DNA from: Bremia lactucae
Taxonomy: Eukaryota; Oomycota; Peronosporomycetes; Peronosporales; Peronosporaceae
Direction: 5' to 3'
NCBI RefSeq assembly: GCF_004359215.1
Contig: NC_090613.1
Span: forward strand, 3,273,677 to 3,329,182
DNA: 55,506 nucleotides
A program made the position numbers and the translations under genes. Position 1 is the first letter of the stretch; the number at the start of each line of letters is the position of its first letter. The notes below the pieces were generated by a model. That model ran no database searches, was not told where the DNA came from, and was given only the letters and a program-made list of their open reading frames with translations. Below, in pieces: positions 1 to 9,647 of this stretch.

Positions 1-2
1 AA

Positions 3-179
3 CTATCCACATTTAAACCCAATGTTGATGAACGGCAAGTTTGGAAAGAAGTCGTGAAGGTTGTGGGTTTAGAAGCGGATACACGCGTTGTCATTGAAGT
101 TGTCGGACTGAAATACGAGGAATTGTGTGAGGTTCATGATCTAAATCGACTTGAAACGAGGCGCGTAAATAGTCATTAA
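3..179 (+). CDS. 3' end of an unrecognised host gene (partial)
   Basis: An open frame enters from the left window edge and gives 58 residues before a TAA at 177-179. The peptide is balanced and protein-like, with alternating charged and hydrophobic residues (for example VWKEVVKVVG and VVIEVVGLKYEEL). It has no low-complexity sequence and no resemblance to the transposon proteins nearby, so I read it as the C-terminus of a real gene whose start lies outside the window. I do not recognise the family. Transposon-derived sequence begins about 200 bp downstream. Confidence 0.5.
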   Translation, partial: LSTFKPNVDERQVWKEVVKVVGLEADTRVVIEVVGLKYEELCEVHDLNRLETRRVNSH

Positions 180-370
180 AGTTGCAGCTGAGTCAATCTG
201 TTGTCGCGCATGTGCTAGTATGGCATTGCTTTGGGGATTCGCGCCGTGTTGCCGTGCCTCGTAGGTGCTGCTCTGCTCAACTAATGAGAACAGTTCGTAT
301 CAGATAATATATCAACTCGATTTGCTACGTATTTTAAACCTTTTTATTCCTGATAAATGTGATGCTATAA

Positions 371-691
371 TGACATTCATCATTTTAAATTTCATCGCAT
401 GAAGAATAAACTCATGCGGGGTGTCGATAGTGCTGCGCCTTCGGCTGCCGTTCGTGCAGCCGCGGGTGACGCACTGTTATCTCTTGCGGTAAACGGAACG
501 TCTGCCGTAGTATTTTTCACTCGCACAACACTAGATGTTGCGAGTGCACGTGGTGATTCACCACGTGAAAACGACCCCTCTTTGGAGGTCGACTACGAAT
601 GCGAGTCGGACGAAATGGCGACTCGGGGACAATGGAACAGTCGCCTGATAGACGTCAGGCAGCTGACTATGAGCCTTCGAATGAGAGTACA
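371..691 (+). pseudogene. Fragment of the family A antisense ORF (N-terminal part)
   Basis: From the ATG at 399 the reading frame gives an Ala-rich start (SAAPSAAVRAAAGDALLSLA), then the acidic stretch DPSLEVDYECESDEMA. The same order is found at 7971-8225 and 26831-27060, the N-terminal parts of the antisense gene in family A Gypsy elements. The non-coding bases just before the ATG also match those elements. Homology stops near 691, where the sequence switches to a family B LTR. The open frame runs on to 800 but the last third is LTR read-through. It is a truncated transposon scrap, not an independent gene. Confidence 0.75.
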
Positions 692-860
692 CTTGGTGTA
701 CTTAAGGGACCCAGCAATCGGGTGTGGTTCACATTTTGTGAACAACCCTTGTGTATGTGATGCACATAGGTGCATTCACATTAGGAGGGATGACGGCTAG
801 AATCATCCGTTACGCGATATATCGAGAAAGATATGCTCGCAATACATAGTAGTGCTATCT
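692..860 (+). repeat. Family B LTR fragment
   Basis: The segment starts at the 'cacttggtgtacttaaggg' palindrome region and runs through 'cattaggagggatgacg' to about 860. It matches 19025-19210 inside the complete family B LTR, in the same orientation. Both LTR ends are missing. It is fused directly to the family A antisense-ORF fragment on its left. Confidence 0.7.
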
Positions 861-1235
861 AAAGTAAATTGATGCCAAAAAATGGGCAAATTATTTTTTT
901 CGTTATAAAATTAAGGTTCCAGCCAATCAAAGGCCATGAAACTTAGCTTAGGGGTTCTATATCAACGGGGTGAGTGGTGGCTAGCCAAAGGTGAGTGCTG
1001 GTTAGCGGCTCCCTTAGATAATTATATATATGACAATTTGAAAGTTCAAAATAATATTTTAAAGTGTCAAAAATAGCTTTGAAAATAATTTTAAAAACGT
1101 TTCTTAAAAAACATTCTTAAAAAACATTTTTTAAAATTATTTCAAAACAAATTTAAAATTATTTTTGTCATTGTAATTTTGACAATTTCAAGTACAATTT
1201 TGTTCAAAAGTGTAATATTTTGGAAGGGCTTAAAG

Positions 1236-1265
1236 TTTAGGCCCGGGAATATCCCCGGGCCTAAA
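1236..1265. repeat. Perfect 12-bp GC-rich hairpin
   Basis: The left arm tttaggcccggg (1236-1247) and right arm cccgggcctaaa (1254-1265) are exact reverse complements around a 6-nt loop. It sits in otherwise A/T-rich DNA. It could be a terminator-like or foldback structure; no function is assigned. Confidence 0.8.
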
Positions 1266-1550
1266 TTTCTATTTCAAAATTCTTTTTTAACAAAAATCTT
1301 TCATTTAAATGTAAGCCATTAAATTGTTTTTGCTCGTAGGGTTATACAGGTAAATATAGGGATGAAATATTCATTTCCAATGAAGATTTGTAAGAAATTC
1401 TTAATTAAGCTCCCTGCAAGTGCCACAAACCCAATGACTAAAATGGTCGCTCTTCCCTTGCCCAGGAGCTTGTTGTTCTAATAGGGTAGGCGCGGACTGG
1501 GATGGGGATCGGTAAGTTTTAGCCAGTGTGGTCAGTACAGTACAATTGTC

Positions 1551-1613
1551 GGACTGTAGACCTGATATATTAATCATGGGGAAACCATGATTAATATATC
1601 AGGTCTACAGTCC
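1551..1613. repeat. Perfect 29-bp hairpin with 5-nt loop
   Basis: The arm at 1551-1579 (beginning ggactgtagacctg) is the exact reverse complement of 1585-1613 (ending caggtctacagtcc). The loop is ggaaa. No mismatch is seen over 29 bp. It ends five bases before the 172-bp tandem array begins. Confidence 0.9.
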
Positions 1614-1617
1614 TTCT

Positions 1618-2093
1618 CTAGCTCACATGCAATACATTAACATGTACATGTATAATTCTATCTCATGCTTGAATTTCATTTATAATACTAATGTCTCTAG
1701 TTAATTTCCTATACTAAAGTTGTCTAATTTGGCTCGACTTTTAATAGCAATGGCACTTAGAATCTTTCGAATCTGCCACGCTTCTTTGCCTAGCTCACAT
1801 GCAATACATTAACATGTACATATATTATTCTATCTCATACTTATGTATTTCATTTATAATACTAATGTCTCTATTTAATTTCCCATACTAAAATGGTTAA
1901 ATTTGGCTCGACTTTAATAGCAGTGGCACTTAGAATCTTTCGAATCTGCCACGCTTCTTTGCCTAGCTCACATGCAATACAATAACATGTACATGTATTA
2001 TTCTGTCTCATGCTTATTTATTTCATTCAAAATATTGATGTCTCTATTTGATATCCCATATCAAAATGGTCAAATTTGGCTCGAAATTTAATT
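1618..2093. repeat. 172-bp tandem array, about 2.8 copies
   Basis: Monomers begin with 'ctagctcacatgcaatac' at 1618, 1790 and 1963, giving periods of 172 and 173 bp. Copies 1 and 2 are nearly identical and end 'cgaatctgccacgcttctttgc'. Copy 3 is more diverged and is cut at 2093, where the family B LTR starts. This indicates that the LTR element landed in the array or that the array was truncated there. The unit is A/T-rich with no open frame. Confidence 0.85.
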
Positions 2094-2541
2094 TGTAGGC
2101 GGGCACGTCGTCATGCGGCCACGCTCTACTTAGACACACACCCTAGCACAGCGAGGAAGTGGTTAAACCTGCTTCTCTCGCGTGCAGTGAGGCAGTTGTG
2201 GTGGGCGCGTTAGCGACCTCACCCAACACACTAAGAACTCNNNNNNNNNNNNNNNNNNNNNNNNNNNNNNNNNNNNNNNNNNNNNNNNNNNNNNNNNNNN
2301 NNNNNNNNNNNNNNNNNNNNNNNNNNNNNNNNNNNNNNNNGCTAGCCGTCATCACGGATGGCGCTAGCCGTCATCACGGATGACGCTGGGCGTCATCCCT
2401 CCTGATGTGAATGCACCCATGTGCATCACATACACAAGGGTCACAAATGTGCACCACACCCGAGTGCTGGGTCTAATTACTATTATTTCGCCATTGATCA
2501 TCCCCTTAAGTACACCAAGTCTTCTTAACGGGGACTGTTTC
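2094..2541 (-). repeat. Family B LTR (3' LTR, gapped)
   Basis: It begins TGTAGGCGGGCACGTCG at 2094, the reverse complement of the end of the complete LTR at 18976-19507. It runs through 'gcgtgcagtgaggcagttgtggtggg' before the N gap and resumes with the GGATGACGC/GCGTCATCC hairpin (2378-2398). Near 2530 about 28 bp of the LTR end are missing relative to the copies at 7164 and 18976. Confidence 0.8.
2241..2340. other. Assembly gap (100 N)
   Basis: Exactly 100 unknown bases, a conventional gap size, inside the family B LTR. Immediately to its right a 22-bp unit (gctagccgtcatcacggatg plus two bases) is repeated twice (2341-2384), which may be an assembly edge effect. Confidence 0.95.
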
Positions 2542-2555
2542 ACCATCCCCCCTTT
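2542..2555 (-). promoter_or_regulatory. Polypurine tract next to the family B 3' LTR
   Basis: Read on the minus strand the bases just inside the 3' LTR are a purine run (ttaaaggggggatgg). They correspond to aaagggggcgatgg at 18962-18975 in the plus-strand copy. The position directly upstream of a 3' LTR is that of the plus-strand primer of LTR retrotransposons. Confidence 0.65.
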
Positions 2556-2673
2556 AAGAACGAATTTACATTTTTAAATTCGTCAAAGAGGAGAGAGGAA
2601 CTGCGAGCAGCTTTACGCGCCGCTAGTTCACTCAATCACTCTAGCACACGTGTTTCCATACAGGGCGCCAAAG

Positions 2674-4169
2674 ATGCCACCTAAAAGGGGCCACGTTGGT
2701 GGATCTTCTGCGAAGACGCCCACTCAACCTCACACTAAGCGCACGCGCCGCGGTAATTCGCCGGCCGCGTCTAATGCCTTAGTCCAAACGCCGAAAGCTA
2801 CTGCTGCTGTCGCGTTAACAGGGCTAAAGGATCCATCCCACTTTAACAGTGAGGATGTTGATCCGTCGCTCATTGGTGACAATAAAAAGTCGACACCGTT
2901 GCCATCACCTCAGAGTAGTGATGCGGACAACGAGCTCATGAGGAAGGATGACGGCGCATTATTGCCCATCCAAACTTCTCGCATGGCTCACAACATGGAG
3001 ACAGCAACATTTGCGAATGCTGTCTCGTCGTCTGCGCTAGAAAGCGCGGCGACAGATAATGAGAGCGCTGCCTGTGAAGCCCGCAGCCGCAGCCGCAGCC
3101 GCTTCTCCGTTATGTATAAATACAACGCCTTATTCTCAGACCATAATCCATAATGGTTCTGACATAGAGGATTCGGAGCCTATAGCTCCGCCGACGACAC
3201 GTGAACGTCCTCAGTCGGTGTCACAAGCCAGTCGTTTTGAACGTGGCTATGTGACGAGTGGTATATCACGAATATACCCTCAATCTAAATGGCCTCTTTA
3301 AACCGGCCAAGAGCGTCGCTCCTAGAGCGCGCTCTTGTAGACGAACCATGGAGGGCTCAGGGAAAATCGCTTGGGCGTATTTTCTCGATCCCGGTCGTGT
3401 TGCGTTCAAATGAAACGCCCGACCAACACGAGGCGGAATTTCTGCGCCGCATTCATCCGCATTCCGATGCGATGAAACAGCGGTCGCAGCGGATTAATTT
3501 CGCTCGCTTACGTGTTAAAGAAATATTGGGCGGTATTGCACACCTGTTTCTTCTCACAATGATGCTTCTGCTAGTCCATTTGAGACGTGAGACTACTGAA
3601 GAGGCCTCAGCTATTCTCCTTTTCATAGGCAGCCACCAAGCCGGGCACTTCAATACGTAGGATATCGATCGGATCTCAAGAATCAAAACTTTTCGGGTAA
3701 CCTCTGAATTGGACGAGGATCTGATACATTTGTCTCACGGAGCGGCGGCAAGCAACCTTCCAACAAGGAAGCGTTGATTACCGCCCGCATCTATCAATGC
3801 AGGCGGCGCCGATAGAATGGCGATATAGCTCACCTTCTCGCGGCGGCCTTACCTTCGTTTGTTCAGTCGCAGGCGTTAATCGCTGCTGAACGACGTATTG
3901 TGGATCTCGAGGGTAAAGTCTTGCGACTGACATCGGATCTCTATGATGTCCGCGCGAAGGCTCGTCAGGGTTATGAACGCCTGAAGACTCGCTTGGACAT
4001 TCTGGAGAAGATAATGCTGAGGAACCCGCGTTACTCGTGGTATGTACCTCGCTCTCCGAGTCCTGTTTGCGTTAGGAGGAGTCTGTCGGCTATTAATTTT
4101 TCTCCTCATCCGTCCCCCTTAACCGAAGGACGCTCGACTCACAGTCGGCATCACCATCGATCTCCTTAA
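2674..4169 (+). pseudogene. Family B antisense ORF (coiled-coil protein), decayed
   Basis: The gene lies on the strand opposite to pol, between integrase and the 3' LTR. From the ATG at 2674 it reads MPPKRGHVGGSSAKTPTQ, a basic, Lys/Arg-rich N-terminus (HTKRTRRG) that may be a nuclear-targeting or nucleic-acid-binding region, then an acidic Ser/Pro-rich section. Several frameshifts follow (frames 2674-3153, 3059-3301, 3289-3660). The C-terminal part at 3900-4169 is a heptad-rich coiled coil (VDLEGKVLRLTSDLYDV, then RLKTRLDILEKI) ending at a stop at 4167-4169. A better-preserved copy is at 17452-18844. I do not recognise a known family and infer no function beyond possible self-association through the coiled coil. 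The 3' end overlaps the end of the integrase frame by roughly 76 bp. Confidence 0.7.
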
Positions 4170-5958
4170 ACGGATGGGGGTTGGTGACCTCATTTGGGTC
4201 TACATACCGTTTCAGACGACCCACGTAAAATACGGGGTGCGTCTCCATATACGGGTGAAGGGTATACTAGGTCTCCAACCTCTTCTACTACCGTAAAGAG
4301 CCCAAATGAAACGCGGCAACAGCTTCTTAGTACCTCCAGGTAGTACAGAAATTGCATTTTTAGGTAAGGTAGCAGTACTTAAATGTACAATTTCATTCAC
4401 TCTAAAGCGTTCATTATTGGAGATCATTCCGGTCCGCATATTCTTTTTGCTTGTCCTATGCGCTTGCCATCGCGTCAAGGACTTTTCGTGGGATGGCTTA
4501 TTGCTCATCAACAAAGCGTTGAGCATCGCTCACGCTTTTAGCATCAAACTCGCTTATGACAACGCCGAGAGGTCGGTCATAGGACATAATTTTATTGACC
4601 ACTGCTAAACTGGCAGGGTCACTAGGGCATGTTTCTGTCGTTGACATGATACCCTCGCGGGTCATCGTCATATTGACGAAACTATGTCCTTCTTTCGCAC
4701 CGAGCATAATGAGGGCCCTCCTTCACTAAGACTCGGGCTGCGTACAAACGGGACTGACGTCCGAGGATGGCGCAGTCCGTTAATATAAAAAGGTGTCTCG
4801 CCCGTACTGGCATGGGCACAGTTATTCATAGCGAACTCCAAAAAGGGCAACTGTTTGCTCCATTCTTTGGGAGTTGCTATAGTGCGTAAGATATCCGCCA
4901 CGAACCGGTTGGTACGTTCTGTTTGGTCATCCGTCTTTGGATGAGATCTGCGTTCGACATGTGGAGCTTGCTACCAAGCAGCTCGAGCACATGTCGTCAA
5001 AAACCAGACGTAACGTGGATCACGTTCTGATACTATGATTCGGGCATCCCGTGTAGTCGGTAAACATGATCCAGGGACAAGAGAGCTGCCTCCTTTCTTT
5101 TGATCGATGTTTTACATGGTGCTAAATGCTCCATTTTGCTCAGTCGGTCTTCAAGGATGACGAGCCCCGTCCGACCCTTATTATCGGGCGGCATGCCAAA
5201 CATAAAGTCCAGACTTACTGACTTCCAACAGTTGGTTAGAATCGGTAGTGGCTTTAGTGGCGCACTGCTGGACAGTGCAGACTTAATGCGCTGATGCTGT
5301 TCGCAAGAGCGAATATAGTTGGCCAGCCATCTACATAGGTGTGGCCACCAAAATTCCTCTGACACTCGTAAGAATGTTATTTCACGGCCCAGATGCCCAC
5401 TTGATGGTGCATCATGGATCTCGTGAAGGATCATTCGCTTGAGATCTGTGTCACGAGGCACATAGATTCTTAAGGGATCACAAGGTGATAGCTGATGTCA
5501 TAACAGGCCATCGCTGTAACTATTAGCGATTTAGCTAAGCTTTCAGGTGCGACGGAAGAGTTACCTTTCGTCCACCAAAGCGATCCAACAGCAGGCGACA
5601 ATGGTCGTCCAGACTGTAGCTCTCTTTTATTTTAAAGGCTAATGAGCTCGTCACGTGGTATGCCTTCATGGCTGCCAACATTGACGGCTCAAATTGTGCT
5701 TTAGCACTAGACATACTTTCCTGGGGTCTTGCCTCGAAGTCTGGTCTGCGCGATAAAGTGTTAGCCAAGACATTCGACTTACCCGGCTTGTATTCAACTT
5801 CGAAATTAAATTTAGAGCAGAATGTAAGCCATATTGCCACTCTAGGCGAGAGGTATGGTGAGTTTATTGCGGTCCGCAGTGATGCGTGATCCGTATAAAC
5901 CACAAATGGTTCGGTGCCCAATAGGTGCACACGAAACTTGACAAAAACATACTTTATT
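3455..5958. repeat. Left arm of a 2.5-kb inverted repeat
   Basis: Reverse complement of 45828-48331, with coordinates always summing to 51786, so there is no net indel. Translated pieces of both strands are the same in the two arms, including identical stops and frameshifts, and the bases I checked directly match. Homology continues beyond 5958 toward RT, but there the two copies differ at many positions. At 3455 homology ends abruptly. Confidence 0.9.
4094..5461 (-). pseudogene. Family B integrase, decayed (left copy)
   Basis: The open piece at 5033-5461 carries the zinc-binding region HEIHDAPSSGHLGRE followed by CEQHQR. The second Cys of the usual HHCC motif is replaced by His. It continues into the start of the DDE core (SLDFMFGMPP, first Asp). 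After a frameshift, 4668-4901 gives the end of the core (FAMNNCAHASTGETPFY). The tail at about 4094-4526 has the Gypsy C-terminal signature (NAISVLPGGTKKLLPRFI), then GRLKRYVDPNEV, and stops at 4094-4096 within the antisense ORF. At least three frameshifts separate the pieces, so it is non-functional. The whole region is duplicated, apparently without change, in the right arm of the inverted repeat. Confidence 0.85.
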
Positions 5959-6703
5959 GAAAGTAGCTCTTTGTCATGCACAGGGTAATTCAGTTCCGCG
6001 GCTTTTAATAGCCGAGACTGATAAGAGATGACGCGGTCAACGCCGTCGTCATCCTTCTGCATGAGCGCGCTGCCGATTGCAAAATTACTTGTATCGCAGA
6101 CGACGCTAAAGGGCTTACCGAGTCTGGCAATGCCAAGACCGGTGCCTCTACAAGAGATTGCTTCACTAATGTGAGCGCATCATCTTGTTCTTCTAACCAA
6201 ACCATTATGCGTCCTTTTTAAGGAGGTCAGATAATTAATTCGTTTCTGCTCGGCATAACTGGTTATATTTTGCAAGTAATTAGCGAGCCCTAGGTATTGG
6301 CGCAAATCCTTTACACGCCGTGGGATTGGCCATTCCTTTACTGATTTACCTTGTTTGGGTCTGCCCGTACACGATGTGTACCTACGATGCAACCCAGCAC
6401 AGGAATTTCAGCGACCCCTATGACGCACTTTTGCAACTTGACGTACAAGTGGACGTCCTTCAAAGTCTGCAACACAGCGTCTAAATGACGCTTGTGCGAC
6501 TCTATTGCGCTTAGCCCATCCTCAGCCCTACTATGCACGAATGCATCGTCAAAGTAATTAGGCGCGTAGGCACGGTGCTGACGCATCACGTGAGCCACCA
6601 CTTGGTTGAATGCCGCTGGTGCGTTTTTCAAACTTTGGGGCATCCTAAGGCACTCGCAAAGCATATCGCTCGGGGTGCTTGCAGCTGTTTTGGCTACAAG
6701 CAA
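5535..6703 (-). pseudogene. Family B reverse transcriptase/RNase H, decayed (left copy)
   Basis: The frame at 6338-6703 gives the RT palm and thumb: the motif LKNAPAAFNQV, then the catalytic YFDD box (APNYFDDAFVHSRAE) and the connection motif PVLGCIVGTHRVRADPNK. 5535-6062 gives the RNase H end (RVISYQSR, NYPVHDKELLSIKY, FVVYTDHASLRTA, VEYKPGKSNVLANTLSRRPD), which is the standard Gypsy order. The middle needs frameshifts (about 6180-6205). RT sequence upstream of LVAKTAASTPSDML is lost because the element joins an LTR at about 6704. The catalytic box is intact although the protein is broken. Confidence 0.85.
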
Positions 6704-7164
6704 TTAAACCAGCTTCTCTTGCGTGCAGTGAGGTAGTTGTGGTGGGTGCCTTAGCGACCTCACCCAAACCACTAAGTACTCTAGTAAAGTGTCGCGACGA
6801 AAGCGGTAAACCGGCTCATCGTGCGCACTTACTAAGTAGGAAGAAATTTTCAGAATTATTTATATTTAATAATATTAAATATGACTACCTATTTAACCAA
6901 TCGAAAATGTCATCTCTGTGCATAACACTATTATGAATGGCGAGCGTATCTTTCTAGATACCTCGCGAAACGGATGACGCTAGGCGTCATCCCTCCTAAT
7001 GTGAATGCACTTATGCGCATCACATCCACAAGGGTTGGTCACAAATGTGAACCACACCCGTGTGGTGGGTCTAATTACTTTATTTAAATAATTGACCATC
7101 CCCTTTTACACCAAGTGTACTAAACGGGGACTGTGTAACATTAGGGCAACTTTAGCCCGTTACA
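6704..7164 (-). repeat. Family B LTR (5' LTR, truncated)
   Basis: It begins inside the LTR at 'attaaaccagcttctcttgc', directly fused to RT coding sequence, and ends TAGCCCGTTACA at 7164. It contains the GGATGACGC-tag-GCGTCATCC hairpin (6972-6992). About 80 bp of the LTR end, and with it the primer binding site, are missing. Confidence 0.8.
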
Positions 7165-7414
7165 CTGATGATAGCAGCGACTGTGTAAATTTTTTGAACC
7201 TCAGGCCTTTTTAATAATAATAAGTCAATTTAAATAACGTTCACGCTCAAGTTAAAATCATTGATTACACTAACACTACTATTTTCGCTCAGTAAAGTAT
7301 GAAAGCATGTATTATAAGGCAATGCATATCTTAATTATTAATGCATCAAGCACAGCGCTTCACAAGTTAGCTCCGTCATCGGCAGCTCGAAATTAAGCAG
7401 TAATTGGCCGATAC

Positions 7415-7843
7415 TGTAACGATACACTGCCGACTTGTACTGCTTCAGTACAAGTCCACTTCGCACTGCCTCAGTGCAAGTGGTGCCTCACGTCACTTCA
7501 CGTACACTAGCACGTGCAGAGGAAGTCTTCTCTTTAAGACACTTGCTTTAAAAGGGTTAATTAAAAACCGTATTAATATAATTAAGTTCTTCTTGTCTAT
7601 CTTCGTAATACTAAATTATAAACTAATACAAAATATGTGCTAAAAGTCTTATCTGTCTTTCTTTTTGCGCGCGTCCAGCGCTGACTGGACCGCAGAAAAG
7701 TAGAAATAATGGTCTATATCTACCAATAATTAAGCCTTTAGAATATTACCATGTAAAGTAATATTCTCCAATATTATCTACCTTCTAGATAATACATTAA
7801 TTGACAACCTTTAAGTGTTAATTTCACGATATACCCCGTTCTA
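7415..7843 (-). repeat. Family A LTR (3' LTR of A1)
   Basis: It starts TGTAACGATACACTG and ends near CCCCGTTCTA, close to the 10-bp terminal inverted repeat TGTAACGGGG/CCCCGTTACA seen in the copy at 26248-26692. Just inside is a perfect hairpin GACTTGTACTG-ctt-CAGTACAAGTC (7432-7456), then a second stem. It contains the subfamily marker 'gcgcgcgtccagcgctgactgg', shared with 33483-33983 but not with 26248-26692. Confidence 0.85.
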
Positions 7844-7970
7844 TCAACCCTCCCTTAAACGACAATCACTCTGCCTGTCATTGGGTAGAGTATACAAGAC
7901 CACTTTATTAAAAACGATATTGATTGGTCAGATTCATCATTTTTAATTCTATCGCATAGTTAACAAGTCC

Positions 7971-9647
7971 ATGCGGTATGCTAATAGTGCGGCGCCTTCG
8001 GCTGCGGTTCATGCAGCCGCGGGCGATGCATTATTGTCTCATGCGGCAGATGTTCCGTCTACCGTAGTGTCATCTTCTCCCGCAACTCTTAATGTTGCGG
8101 GTGCACGTGGTGATACACCACGTGAATGCGACCCCTCTTGGGAGGTCGACTATAAATGCGAGTCGGACAAAATGGCCGACTCGGGGAGAACAAAACAGTC
8201 GCCTGATCATCGTTCAGGCGGCTGACTATGAGCCTTCGAATGAGGGGGATCATTCAAGTAGACGTGCTGGTAGCATTAGCTACAGCATGTTCGGTTGCGA
8301 CGATGAGGATGATTCCTCATCGCCCGTTCCGTCTCCCGTGCCCTCACCCGCACATATTTCTGTGCGTGGTGATGACGATGGCGTAAGCCATCGTAATAAA
8401 AGTTCTTGTAGTACTCCTGCTTCAGTGAGTACCACTCAAGGGATCGAAGACACTTAAATATCTTGTCTTGCCCCTGAAAAAAGCCGTGGCTTTTGCCCGA
8501 ACAGCGAATTAATAGCTTGTCTGGAGAGACAACTCCTCACAATAAAAATCCCTTATTTATCGCGACAAAGCTACATGGCCTTGATCCCAGCGGGAAGAAC
8601 TTTCGCGCTGAAGAAGATTTTTATCTCGATGCTTTTTTCAAGCATCGATGGTATAGTGGCAACAATAATTGAGATAAAGTCTCGCTTATGCAAGCCTGGA
8701 GCGCGTTCACGCAATGTCAAAGACATTGGACGCGAAGTCTGGCTTCAAAGACTTAACGCGATTCGCGTTAAGCTTGAAAAACGAACTCCAACCGGTGCAA
8801 GATTTAAATTGCATCGGTTGTCTCGTGAGGCTGGACTTCCATGCCTCATGTGGGGTGGTCCCTGTCCGTGTTGTGTAGACAACTCGAAGAGGGTAAAAGG
8901 GGATGTTTATCCCCTTTCTTCACCCTGGTGAAGGGCTCGCATCCTTATCGAGATGCGCGATGCGATTGACGTCTTGCAATCGATTTACAAGCACCAAGGG
9001 CGCATGTTTTCCGATGGGCCTTCTGAACCATCGGGTGGGTCTCGTCATACTGACGGACGAGGCCCTCAACGTCAACAATCAGCTGGGAACGAGGCTCCCA
9101 GCTGTCATGTGAAGGTGGACAACCGCGCTAGCGATAAAGATAACTCGTTCGCTGCCCCTTCACATCACAGTGGTTTTGGATACGTTCAACAAGGAAACGT
9201 TGACCACCGTGGGAATCCACCAATGGTTGTGGCGGAGGAGGAAAAATAGATCCGACCCATGTGTCGAATCTAGAGTCGAAGATCGACAAGCTCGATCGCT
9301 TCCTCCAGCATTTGGAGGAGGGACTTGATCACGAGCGCGGTAAGCGTCGCTCGTTGGAGCATACGGTGCAGGCTCATAATATTGAACGGTTGGAAGACCG
9401 TTCGAAGAGTGCGTACTCCATGTTGGAGTACGAACGGAATTATCACGCCCTTCGTGATGAGTTGTCCGCAGCTCATCGCGGTTTCGAGGATCTTCGGACC
9501 CGACATGACAATGTCCAGATTCAGCATGAGAATCTGGTTCGTGACCACAAGAATCTTTTAGGGATTCTTGAGAAGGGTGGTCAGATCCGTCCTCGGAAGA
9601 AACCGCGTACTGATGGTGCGGTCGGAGCCGACCAGCGTATAACGTAG
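7971..9647 (+). pseudogene. Family A antisense ORF (coiled-coil protein), copy A1
   Basis: It starts at the ATG at 7971 just inside the 3' LTR and reads away from it, opposite to pol. The parts in order are: an Ala-rich N-terminus; acidic DPSWEVDYKCESDKMADSG; Ser/Asp-rich FGCDDEDDSSSPVPSP; a conserved middle (about 8575-8931) with RLSREAGLPCLMWGG and the Cys cluster CPCC; IDVLQSIYKHQGRMFSDG (8953-9249); and a C-terminal coiled coil (9261-9647: LESKIDKLDRFLQHLEEGLD, then RSLEHTVQAHNIERLEDRSK), ending with a basic RPRKKPR tail and TAG at 9645-9647. Frameshifts separate the blocks. The same blocks in the same order occur in A2 (26831-28459). Family unknown. The CPCC cluster could bind metal, but this is speculation. 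Confidence 0.75.

Larger units (their letters stand above)
861..1617. other. A/T-rich non-coding stretch with two perfect hairpins
   Basis: No supportable gene. The first part (about 1020-1210) is very A/T-rich and contains a short direct duplication near 1100 ('tcttaaaaaacat' twice). It is followed by two perfect inverted repeats, at 1236-1265 and 1551-1613, listed separately. Confidence 0.6.
2094..7164 (-). mobile_element. Ty3/Gypsy element, family B, left copy (internally deleted)
   Basis: Transcribed leftward. From its 3' end on the plus strand the order is: 3' LTR (2094-2541, interrupted by an assembly gap), polypurine tract, antisense ORF (2674-4169, +), integrase, RNase H, reverse transcriptase, then a direct join at about 6704 to a partial 5' LTR ending at 7164. 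Gag, protease and the N-terminal half of RT are missing. Domain order RT-RNaseH-INT is that of Ty3/Gypsy. No matching target-site duplication is visible (ttaatt before 2094, ctgat after 7164). The coding parts contain many stops and frameshifts, so it cannot be autonomous. Confidence 0.85.

Noticed and set aside
1618..2093. Possible CRISPR-like array
   Set aside because: The repeats are contiguous 172-bp monomers without spacers, in a eukaryotic genome. It is an ordinary tandem repeat.
2143..2383. ORFs spanning the N gap
   Set aside because: Their open length depends on unknown bases. The surrounding sequence is LTR.
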